From the NCBI GenBank assembly GCA_003427395.1, contig BFEA01000080.1, positions 980,415-1,012,420 of the forward strand: 32,006 nucleotides of DNA. Reading direction: 5' to 3'. Numbering within the stretch: position 1 is the stretch's first letter; each line of letters opens with the position of its first letter. Made by a program: the position numbers and the translations under genes. Of the stretch, positions 1 to 8,370 are shown piece after piece. This DNA is from Chara braunii. Its lineage: Eukaryota > Streptophyta > Charophyceae > Charales > Characeae. Below the pieces are notes generated by a model. The model saw only the letters and a list, made by a program, of their open reading frames with translations. It was not told the origin of the DNA and did not search any database.

Positions 1-1
1 A

Positions 2-229
2 AACTTCACCTTGTCAAGTTCATGTGTAGGGTAGTGTTCCGTTTCATCACTTGGTTGCTCTTTCACTCTTGTGCATGTACTTTCACTAGTCCAACCTTCA
101 CTTTGTTAAGTTCATGTGTGTGGAAGTACTCCATTTCACACTTGGGGGCTCTTTCACTTTGGGATGGGTGACCAACATTTGGCTGCTACTACTATGGGAT
201 GGGTGACCGGCATTTGGCTGCTACAACTG
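2..229. repeat. Imperfect local tandem duplications
   Basis: Positions 2-72 and 93-163 are diverged copies of one about 70-bp sequence; both contain AAGTTCATGTGT and GCTCTTTCACT. They are followed by two copies of a 35-bp unit starting GGGATGGGTGACC at 161 and 196. No coding sense is seen. This is seen directly; the copies differ by substitutions and small indels. Confidence 0.75.
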
Positions 230-256
230 AAAGATGATTTGATTAGGTTAGAGGTC

Positions 257-265
257 TCCTTTCTT

Positions 266-317
<52 letters not shown>

Positions 318-370
318 CTACTCTTTCTCTTTCTCTCCCTCTTCATCTTGCCCTCTCTCTCCCTCCCCCT
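257..370. repeat. CT microsatellite
   Basis: An almost pure (CT)n core lies at about 269-307, followed by a CT-rich tract to about 370. Apparent Ser/Leu-rich reading frames across it are artefacts of the repeat. Confidence 0.95.
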
Positions 371-1453
371 TGCTTGGCATATGACTAACCCTTCATCCCT
401 CACTTGTTATATTGCCAGAGAGCGAACGGTAAAAGAAAATCAGGCCTCACTTGGTGGAAAAAGAGGGCAAGGGGAGGGTACCCGGTTCCTCGTGCCGCCA
501 AGAAGGCAAAGGAAAGGACATTTGAAAAAGTGGGAGACGACGGAATCCGGGAGGAAGTATAAGTTAAAGCAAGGTCAATTTGACTCAACCATTTCCCCGA
601 CTGCATGATTACGAGAAGAGAATGGGCTGATTGAGCAAAAAAAGAAGCCGAAGAGAAAGGAAAGTTAAGCGTGCGGGAAGGGTTATGTGTTGACCCCCAA
701 AGTGGGATTGTATCGGTCTTTGCTTTGTGTGGGATTGTGCAGGTAAGTAAAGGCTTGGGATGCGTTGAGTGGGATAGGGCGGAGAGAAACCAGGCGGCGA
801 AGGGAAAATGAAGAGGGGGCAAAGGGGCTATGGGGCCCTTAGCATAAAACCAATCCATGAAAGTGATCTTTGCATTTGTATCTTGGAATGTAAATGAAAA
901 AGGGAAGTGCAAACTTGCTAAGGGAAATGTGAAGTTGCATGTGCATGCATGAAAAGACCCCGAAAAGACTAAGGGGCCGGCGCCAATAAGGATGGGAGAG
1001 ATGCTTGAGACTCGAGGGGGTGCGTAAATGCGAGGGGGAGGACGACATCGCCGCACCCCGATGACGCCATAGAATTGCAATGCTTAGGGAAATGGTGCGC
1101 AACTTAAGGATGGCGCTTAACCTGCACACAAGAGAAGAAAACTCTCAAAGAACCCTTTGACTGCTTGCGTATTGGAAGGAGCAATTGCTTGAGAACACAA
1201 CCAAGAAAAAAAAAAAAAATCAGCGCTACGGCATGACCAGCGAGACTACCACCCGGCGTGAGGGTTGAGCTACATCCCCAATGTCAAAGCTCTCTCGCGC
1301 GATGGCCCACCCCCATCCATCTCAAAGCACTAGGTGGGGGTGACCCTGGGACGAATGGCCTGCGTCCCGAGCATGAGCGTGGGCGGGCCGAGCCAACTGG
1401 GACCCGCAGTGGGGTCGACTAAGGCTCGAAAGTCTACCGGGGTTTGGCCCTAC
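371..1453. other. No gene recognised
   Basis: No homology-bearing reading frame was recognised. A 226-codon open frame exists on the minus strand (1080-400), but its product is a low-information Ser/Pro/Phe-rich sequence without a domain. An A13 run sits near 1206. The stretch next to the element 2 remnant (about 1220-1450) is GC-rich and could be 3' non-coding or LTR sequence of that element, but no second LTR copy is present to prove it. Confidence 0.5.
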
Positions 1454-1628
1454 GGTCCAAAAGGATCAGCCCCCACTGTATCTAAAACCTGTCATGGACC
1501 CATGTATCGTGGCAACAACTTTGGTGAAATGTCCTCCTCTCGTGACAACTCAGAACTGAGTACCCACACCCAGTCACCTGTGCGAATAGTGGAGGGACAT
1601 CTGTGCCTATTAGCCTGCTGAATCATAG
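1454..1628 (-). repeat. Duplicated GPY/F-module segment, copy 1
   Basis: This 175-bp segment matches 1930-2101 in direct orientation with few substitutions and a 3-nt length difference (CTC near 1535). In minus-strand translation it carries the integrase C-terminal motif KLLPRYMGP followed by an in-frame TGA where a Trp is usual. The same TGA is present in the other copy. It lies downstream of the chromodomain, an unexpected position for this module. Confidence 0.85.
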
Positions 1629-1629
1629 G

Positions 1630-1758
1630 CTATAATCCCTTTTTAGCTGCCTCATATTTGAGGACAACAGACTTTGTTGTCTTGAGAAGTTCTTTACGTG
1701 TAAACCAACGATCTTTCGTATGTGGATGGTACAAGAACTTCACAAGATACTGGACATC
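1630..1758 (-). pseudogene. Chromodomain of element 2
   Basis: The 42 codons before a TAG stop (1630-1632) read as a chromodomain-type C-terminus: DVQYLVKF, then KDRWFTRKELL, ending KYEAAKKGL. In chromoviruses this domain follows the integrase and is thought to direct integration to particular chromatin. It is out of frame with the upstream GPY/F module (1740-1952), so a frameshift separates them. The aromatic residues of YLVKF and DRW align with the usual YLVKW and TWEP positions; this alignment was made by eye. Confidence 0.75.
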
Positions 1759-2042
1759 AGAGTCATCTCATCCTCGTTCTTTTCCACTTCATATCCCTTC
1801 CCAGGGATCGGTGGACCAAATTGAGGGGGTCTGTCTGGGAATGCATCAACCGATGTAAAAGGCAACAACCTAGATGCATGAAAGATAGGATAGATTTGTA
1901 GATGTAGGGGCACATCGACCACATAGGATGGTCCAAAAGGATCAGCCCCCACTGTATCTAAAATTTGTCATGGACCCATGTATCGTGGCAACAACTTTGG
2001 TGAAATGTCCTCTCGTGACAGCTTAGAACTGAGTACCCACAC
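1740..2042 (-). pseudogene. Integrase GPY/F module of element 2
   Basis: The minus strand shows KLLPRYMGP, an in-frame TGA where Trp is expected, then QILDTVGADPFGPSYVVDVP and FHASRLLPF. These are the hallmarks of the gypsy integrase C-terminal GPY/F module (R-x-x-GP-[WF] and the FHVS-L-P type motif). The frame continues to about 1740, where it loses register with the chromodomain. The module is linked to integrase DNA binding in the family. It is non-functional here because of the stop and the frameshift. Confidence 0.8.
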
Positions 2043-2101
2043 CTAGTCACCTGTGCGAATAGTGGAGGGACGTATGTGCCTATTAGCTTGCCGAATCATA
2101 G
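1930..2101 (-). repeat. Duplicated GPY/F-module segment, copy 2
   Basis: This is the in-place copy of the segment also found at 1454-1628. It sits between the integrase core and the chromodomain, where the module belongs, so it is probably the original and the distal one the duplicate. Both carry the same TGA within the GP-W motif. Confidence 0.85.
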
Positions 2102-2816
2102 TTTTTTTAACTTTCAGCAGGTTGGCACGGGTGCGCTCGATGTCCATACGGTAATACTTGGTGAACTCTGCAGTTCCAGGTTTCAATGTAGGGGTAGCCT
2201 TATCGATGATGTCATCGAGAGGCTGTCGTGGCTCACGACCCCAGTGCAACCTGTAGGGTGTAAAACTTGTAGAGGAGTGGACAAAAGTGTTATACACTAG
2301 CTGTGCACGACTCATATGAAGATCCTAGTCCTGTTGATCTGGACTGATCACAGGACGCAACAACTGGAACAAAATCTGGTTCATCACTTCAACCTGACTA
2401 TTGGCTTCAGGATGACGACCAAATATCATGTCCAAGCGGGAATGGAGGTAGTCCTTATAGTAGGACTGCCACTCATGGCTGCAAAAACGGGGATCTCGAT
2501 CATTGGCAATAGAGGTGGGTGGTCCATGATGGTTAACCCACTTGTCAGCAAACGGTGCTTGAACGACAGGGACTCTGGCTTCTCCTGGCAAAGGGATGAA
2601 CTTCGCATATTTGGAGAACCGGTCCACACATACCATAACCTGACGCATACCACGAGGAGTGGTCCTACCCAAACCAGTGAAGTCAATAAACACTGATTGA
2701 GTGGGTGCCTCAGGGACGGGAAGCGGTTTGAGTAAGCCAAGAGGAGGTCTACATATGAACTTGTTCCTTTGGCATAACTCACAGGTGTCAACATATTGCA
2801 ACATGTCACTCCTCAT
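2043..2816 (-). pseudogene. Integrase core of element 2
   Basis: Integrase inserts the element cDNA into the host chromosome. The minus strand shows the end of the HHCC zinc finger (YVDTCELCQRNK), then catalytic Asp 1 in FIDFTGLG, Asp 2 in NDRDPRF and the Glu in NSQVEV, about 35 residues after Asp 2. All three DDE residues are therefore present. The usual HPQTDGQTE is degenerate (HPEANSQVE). A TAG at about 2324 interrupts the frame where the family has Trp (DQQD-stop-DLH). The C-terminal part continues in frame to 2043 (SRAQLVYNTFVHSSTSFTPY). Confidence 0.88.
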
Positions 2817-2819
2817 CTT

Positions 2820-3155
2820 TTACCAGAAGAACCTCTGCAGTTGGGCTGCATATGATTTGAGGGCACAAAAATGACCACGAGAGTCATGACACTCTGACAT
2901 CAGGAGTGTTCTCAACTTGCGGTCCGGAGGAATACACAAACGTTCCTCACCTCTGCTGCAAGTATACAACAGATATGAAACCAGAGTATAACTTGGTTCA
3001 GAGGCAGTATCATCCTGTAAGTTCCTTACTATGGGCCCAAAAATTGGGTCCTGGGGCAGCAGTCGTGAGATGGTCTGACGAGTCTTCTCTCCAAAAGAAT
3101 TAGTAAAGGAGATCAAGAAGAGAGCGCCAGGCCTACGAGAAAGGGCGTCTGCCAC
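2820..3155 (-). pseudogene. RNase H end and integrase zinc finger of element 2
   Basis: The frame begins with VADALSRRPG, the conserved end of the gypsy RNase H containing its last catalytic Asp. It runs to the integrase N-terminal zinc finger (HDSRGHFCALKSYAAQLQRFFW). A TAA follows FFW and separates it from the integrase core. Two further stops (TGA and TAA) lie just upstream between HTKG and VADALS, so the join to the RNase H is broken. Confidence 0.85.
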
Positions 3156-3164
3156 TTAATTGTA

Positions 3165-3536
3165 TCAGCCCTTTGTGTGTTTCAGTTCAAAGTCAAACAG
3201 ATCAATAAACTGAATGTAGCGAGTAAGCTTGTCATTCAGCTCTCCCTCGGACTTCATCCACTGAAGTGTGGAGTGATCTGAATAGATCGTGAAGTGTCTG
3301 CCCAAGAGAAAGTGCTTCCAATGCTTGAGCACTGACACAAGAGCATACAACTCTTTCTCATAGGTAAAATCCTGCAGCTTCTTTGTTTTGATCTTTTTGT
3401 TCATATACTCGACATGCTGCAAATCATTCCCATCATCCTGCTGAAGTACAGCCCCTGCACCATACTGACTAGCAGCAGTGGGTAGTACAAAAGGTAAGGT
3501 AGGGTCAGGTAACTTAAGAACAGGGGCATGAATCAA
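3165..3536 (-). pseudogene. RNase H domain of element 2
   Basis: RNase H degrades the RNA of the RNA/DNA hybrid during retrotransposition. Visible motifs are GAGAVLQQ, YEKELYALVSVLKHWKHFLLG (catalytic Glu) and YSDHSTLQWM (catalytic Asp). The first catalytic Asp, normally in TDAS, is replaced by Ala (TAASQYG), which should abolish activity. The frame ends in a TGA after KHTKG. Confidence 0.88.
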
Positions 3537-3540
3537 GGCC

Positions 3541-4002
3541 TCCTTGAGACGTGTAAAAGCCTCCTGACATTCTGATGTCCAAAGAAAGGAAGTGTCTTTC
3601 TTTGTGAGGTTGGTCAGGGGTGTTGCAATGGAGAATTCTTGATGAACTTCCTATAATAAGATGCAAAACCCAGGAAAGACAGGACATCACGAACGTTCAC
3701 AAGCTTCGGGCAGTCCTGAGCAGCAGCAACTTTCGTTGCCTCAAGAGCCAACCCCTATCCAGAAATGACATGACCAAGATAAACAACAGAGTCAACTTCA
3801 AAAGAAGACTTTTCCCTATTGATCTTGTACCGAGTGTCATGCAAGGCCTGGAGGACTAGAGCCAGATGCTGCGCATGCTCCTGGACAGAATGGTTGAATA
3901 CCAAGATGTCATCTAGGTAGACAACAACAAACTTGGCCACGTAAGGCCTGAGTATGCGATGCATCTTTGTTTGGAATGTGCCAGGGGCATTGCAAAGACC
4001 AA
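3541..4002 (-). pseudogene. Reverse transcriptase, C-terminal half, of element 2
   Basis: The preserved sequence begins inside the conserved FGLCNAP motif (GLCNAPGTFQ at about 4000) and continues through the catalytic VVVYLDDILVF, YLGHVISG and FLGFASYYRKFI (about 3648-3690). YLDD is intact here, unlike in element 1. An in-frame TAG follows VISG, where Gln is plausible. Everything N-terminal to LCNAP is missing, and the adjoining sequence belongs to another repeat on the opposite strand. Confidence 0.9.
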
Positions 4003-4946
4003 GCAACAAGTTCTCACTCCATCTGGTTTGTCCATCAAGAATAGTATGTTCCTTTGCACTTGCAAGCGTAACACCCTCCGGAGAACAACCCGGCTGAACA
4101 CCCACCCCCTTCTTCTGCATATGGCCAAGCAGTGTTACCTGACTCACCTCCCTGTGTAGACCAAATAGATTCTCCTTCTAGAAGTCACCAGACTTCCCCT
4201 GAGGATGGTGACTGTGTCCTCCCATTGCGTCATCACAGAACTAGAGTTCGGTTGGCATGCACACTGCACAGTCTCTGCTCCGAACACTATGAAGGGATGG
4301 CCACTGCTAGCCTCTGCCATGGAAACTGCGACTCTGTCTTGTATTCATCCCCCCCACCCCCTAATTGCTTGCCCAATATGCCACGGTGGCCTTGACTTGC
4401 CATGTTTAAATAGCTGCGCACGTCAGCCAGCGTTCCTACTGCAATATCACCAGCATGCCATGTGTCGTCAATGTTACCAGGAAACTATCATCGAAAGTTT
4501 TTGTCTCTACTGTGTGGACTATTCTTGCTGCCATCATCCGCCACATCCTCTTTCAGCATGTCCCGCATGCCGATTTGGGCACGCACCTACTGCAACTCCA
4601 GTCGGACTTCCCTGTTCCTTGCCCGACGAACAACAAACCCAGCAGCCTGAGGAGGAAAATAGAGTCCCATTTGAACCCCATGGAGTGCACGGTACAAGAG
4701 GGCTTACGCCACCAGGGCAAACTTTTTTTTTTTCTTTTTTTTTTTGTTTTACTCGAACCCCTTGGGTGATGCTAGGAGTGCTGATTTGAGCAGGCACCAC
4801 TAATACACCCAGGCTGGCTCCATCTATTGGTGGGGAGCAACACCTGACCACCAAACTGTTGCGGACCAAATCCTGCATCAGCTCGATGCCCTTGCTTTGG
4901 CTGACCCCCTCTCACCACCGCCGTCGTCATCTGCCCATAGAGGAGG
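4003..4946 (+). repeat. Cys/His-module dispersed repeat, copy 1 (truncated)
   Basis: This stretch is colinear with about 30140-31128, with shared landmarks such as CGGCTGAAC, CCCTGTGTAGA, ACACTATGAAGGGATGG and CCTTGCTTTGG. Its left edge meets the element 2 RT and its right edge meets the element 1 LTR at 4946/4947. The second copy continues about 215 bp further, into another Cys/His module. The family is not recognised; an unclassified transposon or a multicopy gene are both possible. Confidence 0.8.
4236..4720 (+). pseudogene. Cys/His-rich repeated-module protein, copy 1
   Basis: This protein is not recognised. Two frames are needed. One reads LACTLHSLCSEHYEGMATAS then LCHGNC. The other, about 4330-4680, reads HPPHPLIACPICHGGLD then HAMCRQCYQE, SFCLYCVDYSCCHHPPHP and LSACPACRFG. 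The two stretches look like repeats of one module: Cys/His pairs, Y-[EQ], S-[LF]-C-x2-x-C, HPPHP, then CP-x-C. The spacing resembles a RING-type zinc-binding fold, but that is inference. A Gln/Glu-rich tail (DEQQTQQPEEENR) follows. The frame change near 4335 and a T-rich run at about 4724 indicate decay. Confidence 0.55.
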
Positions 4947-6269
4947 TGACGCATGCCCAATGGGACAATGCGTAGGGAGCCAAGGATCCGCAGTGTGATG
5001 AAATTGACTGAAATGGACAATGCAAGGTCAGCGTAGCATCAACAAGCAATGTACATTCCGATACATACAAGATGGCCCAAATTGGCGCAGTGGAAGACTT
5101 AAAGAGAAGATCTAATCTGATCTGGACTGACCCAACATCCATCATACATCACACATGTGAGAAGGGAGGAGGGACGGCAATCACAGAAGAAAGGTCCCTC
5201 CTTCGCACACATACATGGGGAGATACCACGGATGAGAGATGGGGGAAAGGGACAAGACGAAGGAGAAGGAGGCGAGGGAGTAGACCAAGATCGCAATAGC
5301 GAAGTCCTAAAAATAGTCCCTTGCCGAGTGTCCAATCAATGTCTGTCCCAGAATGTCGAATCAGATCCTGGGCGATGTGCCCAACATAACCTCTGCCTTT
5401 ATTCCCTACCGATGATCTCTCTCACTCTCGTAGATGAAGAAGAAGGTAAGAAAGAGGAAGAAGAAGGAGAAAGGAGAGAGAGAGATGGAGGAGGAAGAAG
5501 AAGAAGATGACGTCCTCCTTGCTATCTCACCTGCAGGTAGCTGTCACCGTACCGACTGTGGTCGTCGTCGTGTGCAGGTACCGCGCGGAGCCCAGCTATG
5601 GCGCCAGGTAAGTTCGTCGCTTGCAGGTAAGGCCTCCGCCCCTCTCTACTACCTACTCCGCCACTCCCTACTCCGTAGCTTGGCGCAGAATAACGTTGCT
5701 TCAACCAACAACGTGTCGCTCGAGAAGTGAGCTACTCGAACTGTTCGTTGCGCAGCTGCTGCCCAGCTATTTGTAGCGCTGGGCGGGCTGGGCCTACCTG
5801 CTGCTGGCCTCAGAAACGACCCAGCTGGTATGGGTCCCTATCGGACGTCCAGACCATGCTGCTGATGCAGCAAGGCGCAAAAATGCGCCTGGCCTAAAAA
5901 CAGCCTGGTACCTGTGCACCTAGCCCAAGGCGTCGCCTTGGGACCCGCAGGACCGAAACGACGCCTGCACCTACCGGTCTGGCACCAAAATGCGCCTGGC
6001 CTCGTTTCGGGCCTGCCTCCAGTGTTCCCAGTCCCAAGGTCCGGTCTTGGGGCTGCAAGTCTGAAACGACACCTGGACAAACAAAGTGAGACAACACACA
6101 CATACAAAAAGGTAAGTAAAACTACCCCTATCTAACTAGTGTGCTACCTAGGGCCTGAAGGGCCATCGTGGGCCTCCAGGGCGCGTGCTGTATGGTACGC
6201 AGCCTGGGGGCCCCTTAGCAACCGTCGGGCCCCTCAAATGGGGCCAGTGTGCAGGCGCAGCATGCAACA
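4947..6269 (-). repeat. 3' LTR of element 1
   Basis: This repeat matches 12989-14315. On the plus strand it starts TGACGCATGCCC and ends GCATGCAACA, so on the minus strand it begins TGT and ends TCA. The outer end abuts the polypurine tract at 6270, as expected for a 3' LTR. Relative to the other LTR it has a 2-nt indel near its edge (GCATGCAACA versus GCATGACA). Internal GAA-rich and GGTAAG-containing stretches are shared by both copies. Confidence 0.92.
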
Positions 6270-6282
6270 CCCCCCCCTCCTT
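6270..6282 (-). other. Polypurine tract of element 1
   Basis: The minus strand reads AAGGAGGGGGGGG directly before the 3' LTR (TGTTGCATGC). Ty3/gypsy elements prime plus-strand cDNA from such a tract. Its exact adjacency fixes this LTR edge at 6269. Confidence 0.85.
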
Positions 6283-6389
6283 GTGAAGTCAAGCGGGGTC
6301 GAGGGCGAAGCTGACGATCTGAACGTGGAATCTGGAGGCGGGTGAGGCGTGGAGCCAAAGATGCCGGCTTGGCTTGCAATTTGCATTCG

Positions 6390-6570
6390 TAGCGTGCGAG
6401 GACATCGGGAGCTGTTGCTTGAAGTTCTGCACGAGTCAACCATCGGTCATCTCTATGGGTGCAATATGCAAAATGGGCCAAGAATTCAGTCGGCCTGTTG
6501 CCATAACGTCGCTGGGATATGATGTCGCCAACCTCTTGAAAACCGTCCATCGAGGGTGGGTCTTGCGATC
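6390..6570 (-). pseudogene. Chromodomain of element 1
   Basis: The minus strand reads ISQRRYGNRPTEFLAHFAYC, then HRDDRWLTRAELQATAPDVL and ARYECKL. It matches the pattern of the element 2 chromodomain ([YF]L-x-[KH]F, DRW-x-TR-x-EL, YE). It is separated from the integrase GPY/F part by an AT-rich insertion at about 6680-6840 and by a frame change. In the family it is the targeting module at the end of pol. Confidence 0.75.
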
Positions 6571-6684
6571 GTCACCCGGGAAAGTCGTCAAGTTCTGCTG
6601 GCGTGTAGAGAGCCAACTTGGAACAGTGTAAGACCGGGTTGACGGGCAAGTGGGCGGGCACCTGAGAGAAGCGATTAATAGAAG

Positions 6685-6840
6685 GCCCAAAATTCGGCGA
6701 ATTTTGGCGAATTTTTCACCGAAACTGCCATATTTCCCTGAATTTTTAGTTTTTTCTCGGTTTTTCTTTTTGCCTGTTATATATGTGCTTTAGGGTATAT
6801 CTGTATTCAGTTTGGCCGTATTTGGAGCAGTAATAAAAAA
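6685..6840 (+). repeat. AT-rich dispersed repeat inside element 1
   Basis: An AT-rich block with repeated AATTTTT/GAATTTT words interrupts the pol region between the GPY/F module and the chromodomain. Part of it resembles 28030-28175 in the same orientation: (G)TTATATATG, AGGGTAT, TTTGG and TATTTGGAG occur in the same order. It is probably a small inserted repeat. Confidence 0.5.
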
Positions 6841-6880
6841 CTTAGCAAATGACCCTGCATAGTTTGTTCGCAAAAGTATC

Positions 6881-7333
6881 GACAACATTGCTTGTAGCAA
6901 CGTGGCGAAAAGCCCCGAATTTTTAGCCTTCCATTAACCGCTAGTGGCACTTGAATGATAAATGAAGGTCCTTCGGGTGCGTCCCCAGCGGGTGGCACGA
7001 TCGGCCAGGGCCCCATCCATTTCGGAAGGAGCTTGCGAGAGATATCTTGTTCGAGGCTGAATTCGCAGCGGAAACCCATACGAGGTCGCCGGCGCGGAAC
7101 GAACAAGGAAGACGCCGGCGGTTGGCCTGTTGGTGCATACGTTGCTGCGTCTTTGACATCTGGTCGCGTGCCTTGACAAAAAACTCTTGCATCCGACGAA
7201 TGAAGAGAAGATGGTCGTCGCTCTCGGCCGCCTGTGGGATGATTGTGTCCAACGGAAAATTGACTGGCGAGCCATGCTCGAACTCAAAGGGTGACGTCCC
7301 GATAGCCGGATGGATGGACGAGTTGTATGCCAA
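6881..7333 (-). pseudogene. Integrase C-terminal part and GPY/F module of element 1
   Basis: One frame (7333-6941) reads MAYNSSIHPAIGTSPFEFEH, QQANRRRLPCSFRAGDLVWV. The following part is in a shifted frame (SRKLLPKWMGPWPIVPPAGD then GRLKIRGFSP). These are the C-terminal integrase segment and the GPY/F module; the GPW is intact here. The frame switch near 7050 marks an indel. Confidence 0.85.
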
Positions 7334-7952
7334 CTCGACATCCGGCAGCCGCTCGACCCAATCCTTTTGGTCGGGATGAATGAGAGTGCGAAGAAGGACC
7401 AGTGCAGTCTGATGTGCCCTCTACGTTTGGCCATCGGTTTGGGGGTGGCGAGCCGAACTCGGCTCGAGTGTCGTGGTCGCAGACGATTTCCTTGGGGTAA
7501 CCCTTGGTTCGAATCCAACCGGCGTAGAGAACCTCGGCCAACTCCGGTGCCTCGGCGTGATAGCAGCAAGGCAAAAACATGGCAAACTTGGTGAGTCGGT
7601 CAACCACCGTGAGAATCCCATCCACACCCGTCTTGTGCTTGGGGAACGGCCCGGTAATGTCTATGGCAATCGCTTCCCTTCGGCGCAAGGGGACCGGTAA
7701 TGGTCGCAGTTCGCCGTACGGACGATGATTGCGGGGTTTGCAACGTCGACAAACCTCGCATGACTCACAATAGCGCGTGACGTCGTTGAGAAGACCGAGC
7801 CACCAAAAGCGCTCGCGGAATCGGCCAATCGTGCGATTGACTCCAAAGTGTCCGGTGGCGGGGGCGTCGTGGAACTCGCCAAGAAGCCTCGTGCGCAAGT
7901 GTGAATCTTGCGGCACACAAATCAGATCCTTCCCCCGCGAGTCAATGAGCAA
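7334..7952 (-). pseudogene. Integrase zinc finger and core of element 1, internally deleted
   Basis: Visible features are the HHCC zinc finger (HDAPATGHFGVNRTIGRFRE, then CESCEVCRRCK), the first catalytic Asp in AIDITGPFP and the second in IVCDHDTR (7476-7478). The conserved HPQTDGQT follows in another frame only 52 nt later, against about 105 nt expected. The codon where the catalytic Glu should be is TAG (7421-7423). A deletion of about 53 nt plus a point change therefore destroyed the active site. Confidence 0.88.
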
Positions 7953-8370
7953 GTATCCCTCTTGGATCCGATAGTGCGAAGGCGCCGGATTGGGGGAGGA
8001 ACAATTTGCGTACTTGTGGCGAAATTCAGGGTTGGCTTGATAGCCACGGATGAAACTGTCCCCAAGTCATCCTCTATCTCGAAGGTCGAGTAGATGGCGG
8101 CGCAGTGATCCGGACGCCATGAAAGAGCATCCGCAAAACGGTTTGACTTCCCCAGAATATGATCGGGAAAGAAGTCGAACTGGTCGATGAAAGCCATCCA
8201 ACGGGTCGATCGTGTTGTTGACGGTGACCAACGGATTGTTGTCTGTTACCCATAGGAATTGGCGTCGACCAAGGAGGAAGTGCCGCCACCGCTTGAGTGC
8301 GTGGACGAAGGTGAGAAGTTTCCTTTTTGCGTGCGTCACAGATTGAATGCACGACCGACACTTTCTTGCT
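7953..8370 (-). pseudogene. RNase H domain of element 1
   Basis: The domain is spread over three frames. The first ends HSICDARKKE, the second reads SVTHAKRKLLTFVHALKRW, RHFLLGRRQFLWVTDNNPLV, and the third reads FIDQFDFFPDHILGKSNRFA then DALSWRPD. Single-nucleotide insertions near 8319 and 8203 would explain the two shifts. The upstream RNase H start (TTDASGYGIGAVLEQHDG, about 8400-8460) still has its catalytic Asp. The usual DALSRRPD reads DALSWRPD. Confidence 0.87.

Larger units (their letters stand above)
1454..4002 (-). mobile_element. Element 2: truncated Ty3/gypsy chromovirus
   Basis: Reading the minus strand from 4002 to 1454 gives, in order, the C-terminal half of reverse transcriptase, RNase H, integrase (zinc finger, DDE core), a GPY/F module and a chromodomain. 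This is the pol order of a Ty3/gypsy chromovirus. Protease, gag and the N-terminal RT are missing. The RT stops abruptly near 4002, where a different repeat begins. No LTRs were identified. Several in-frame stops and at least one frameshift make it a pseudogene. The tail at 1454-1628 is a second copy of the GPY/F-module segment. Confidence 0.9.

Noticed and set aside
161-675. 5S rRNA-like words: GGATGGGTGACC (twice, near 162 and 197) and AAGTTAAGCGTGC (near 662)
   Set aside because: Both match parts of plant 5S rRNA, but they are hundreds of bases apart, in the wrong order, and no other 5S sequence surrounds them. Chance or a very old fragment.
400-1080. A 226-codon open frame on the minus strand
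   Set aside because: The product is Ser/Pro/Phe-rich without any recognisable domain, overlaps other open frames, and lies in repeat-like DNA; frame length alone is not enough.
5157-5510. Glu/Arg/Lys-rich open frames on the plus strand inside the LTR
   Set aside because: They arise from a GAA/GGA-rich tract of the LTR, on the strand opposite to the element, and are not matched by conserved content in the other LTR beyond the nucleotide identity.
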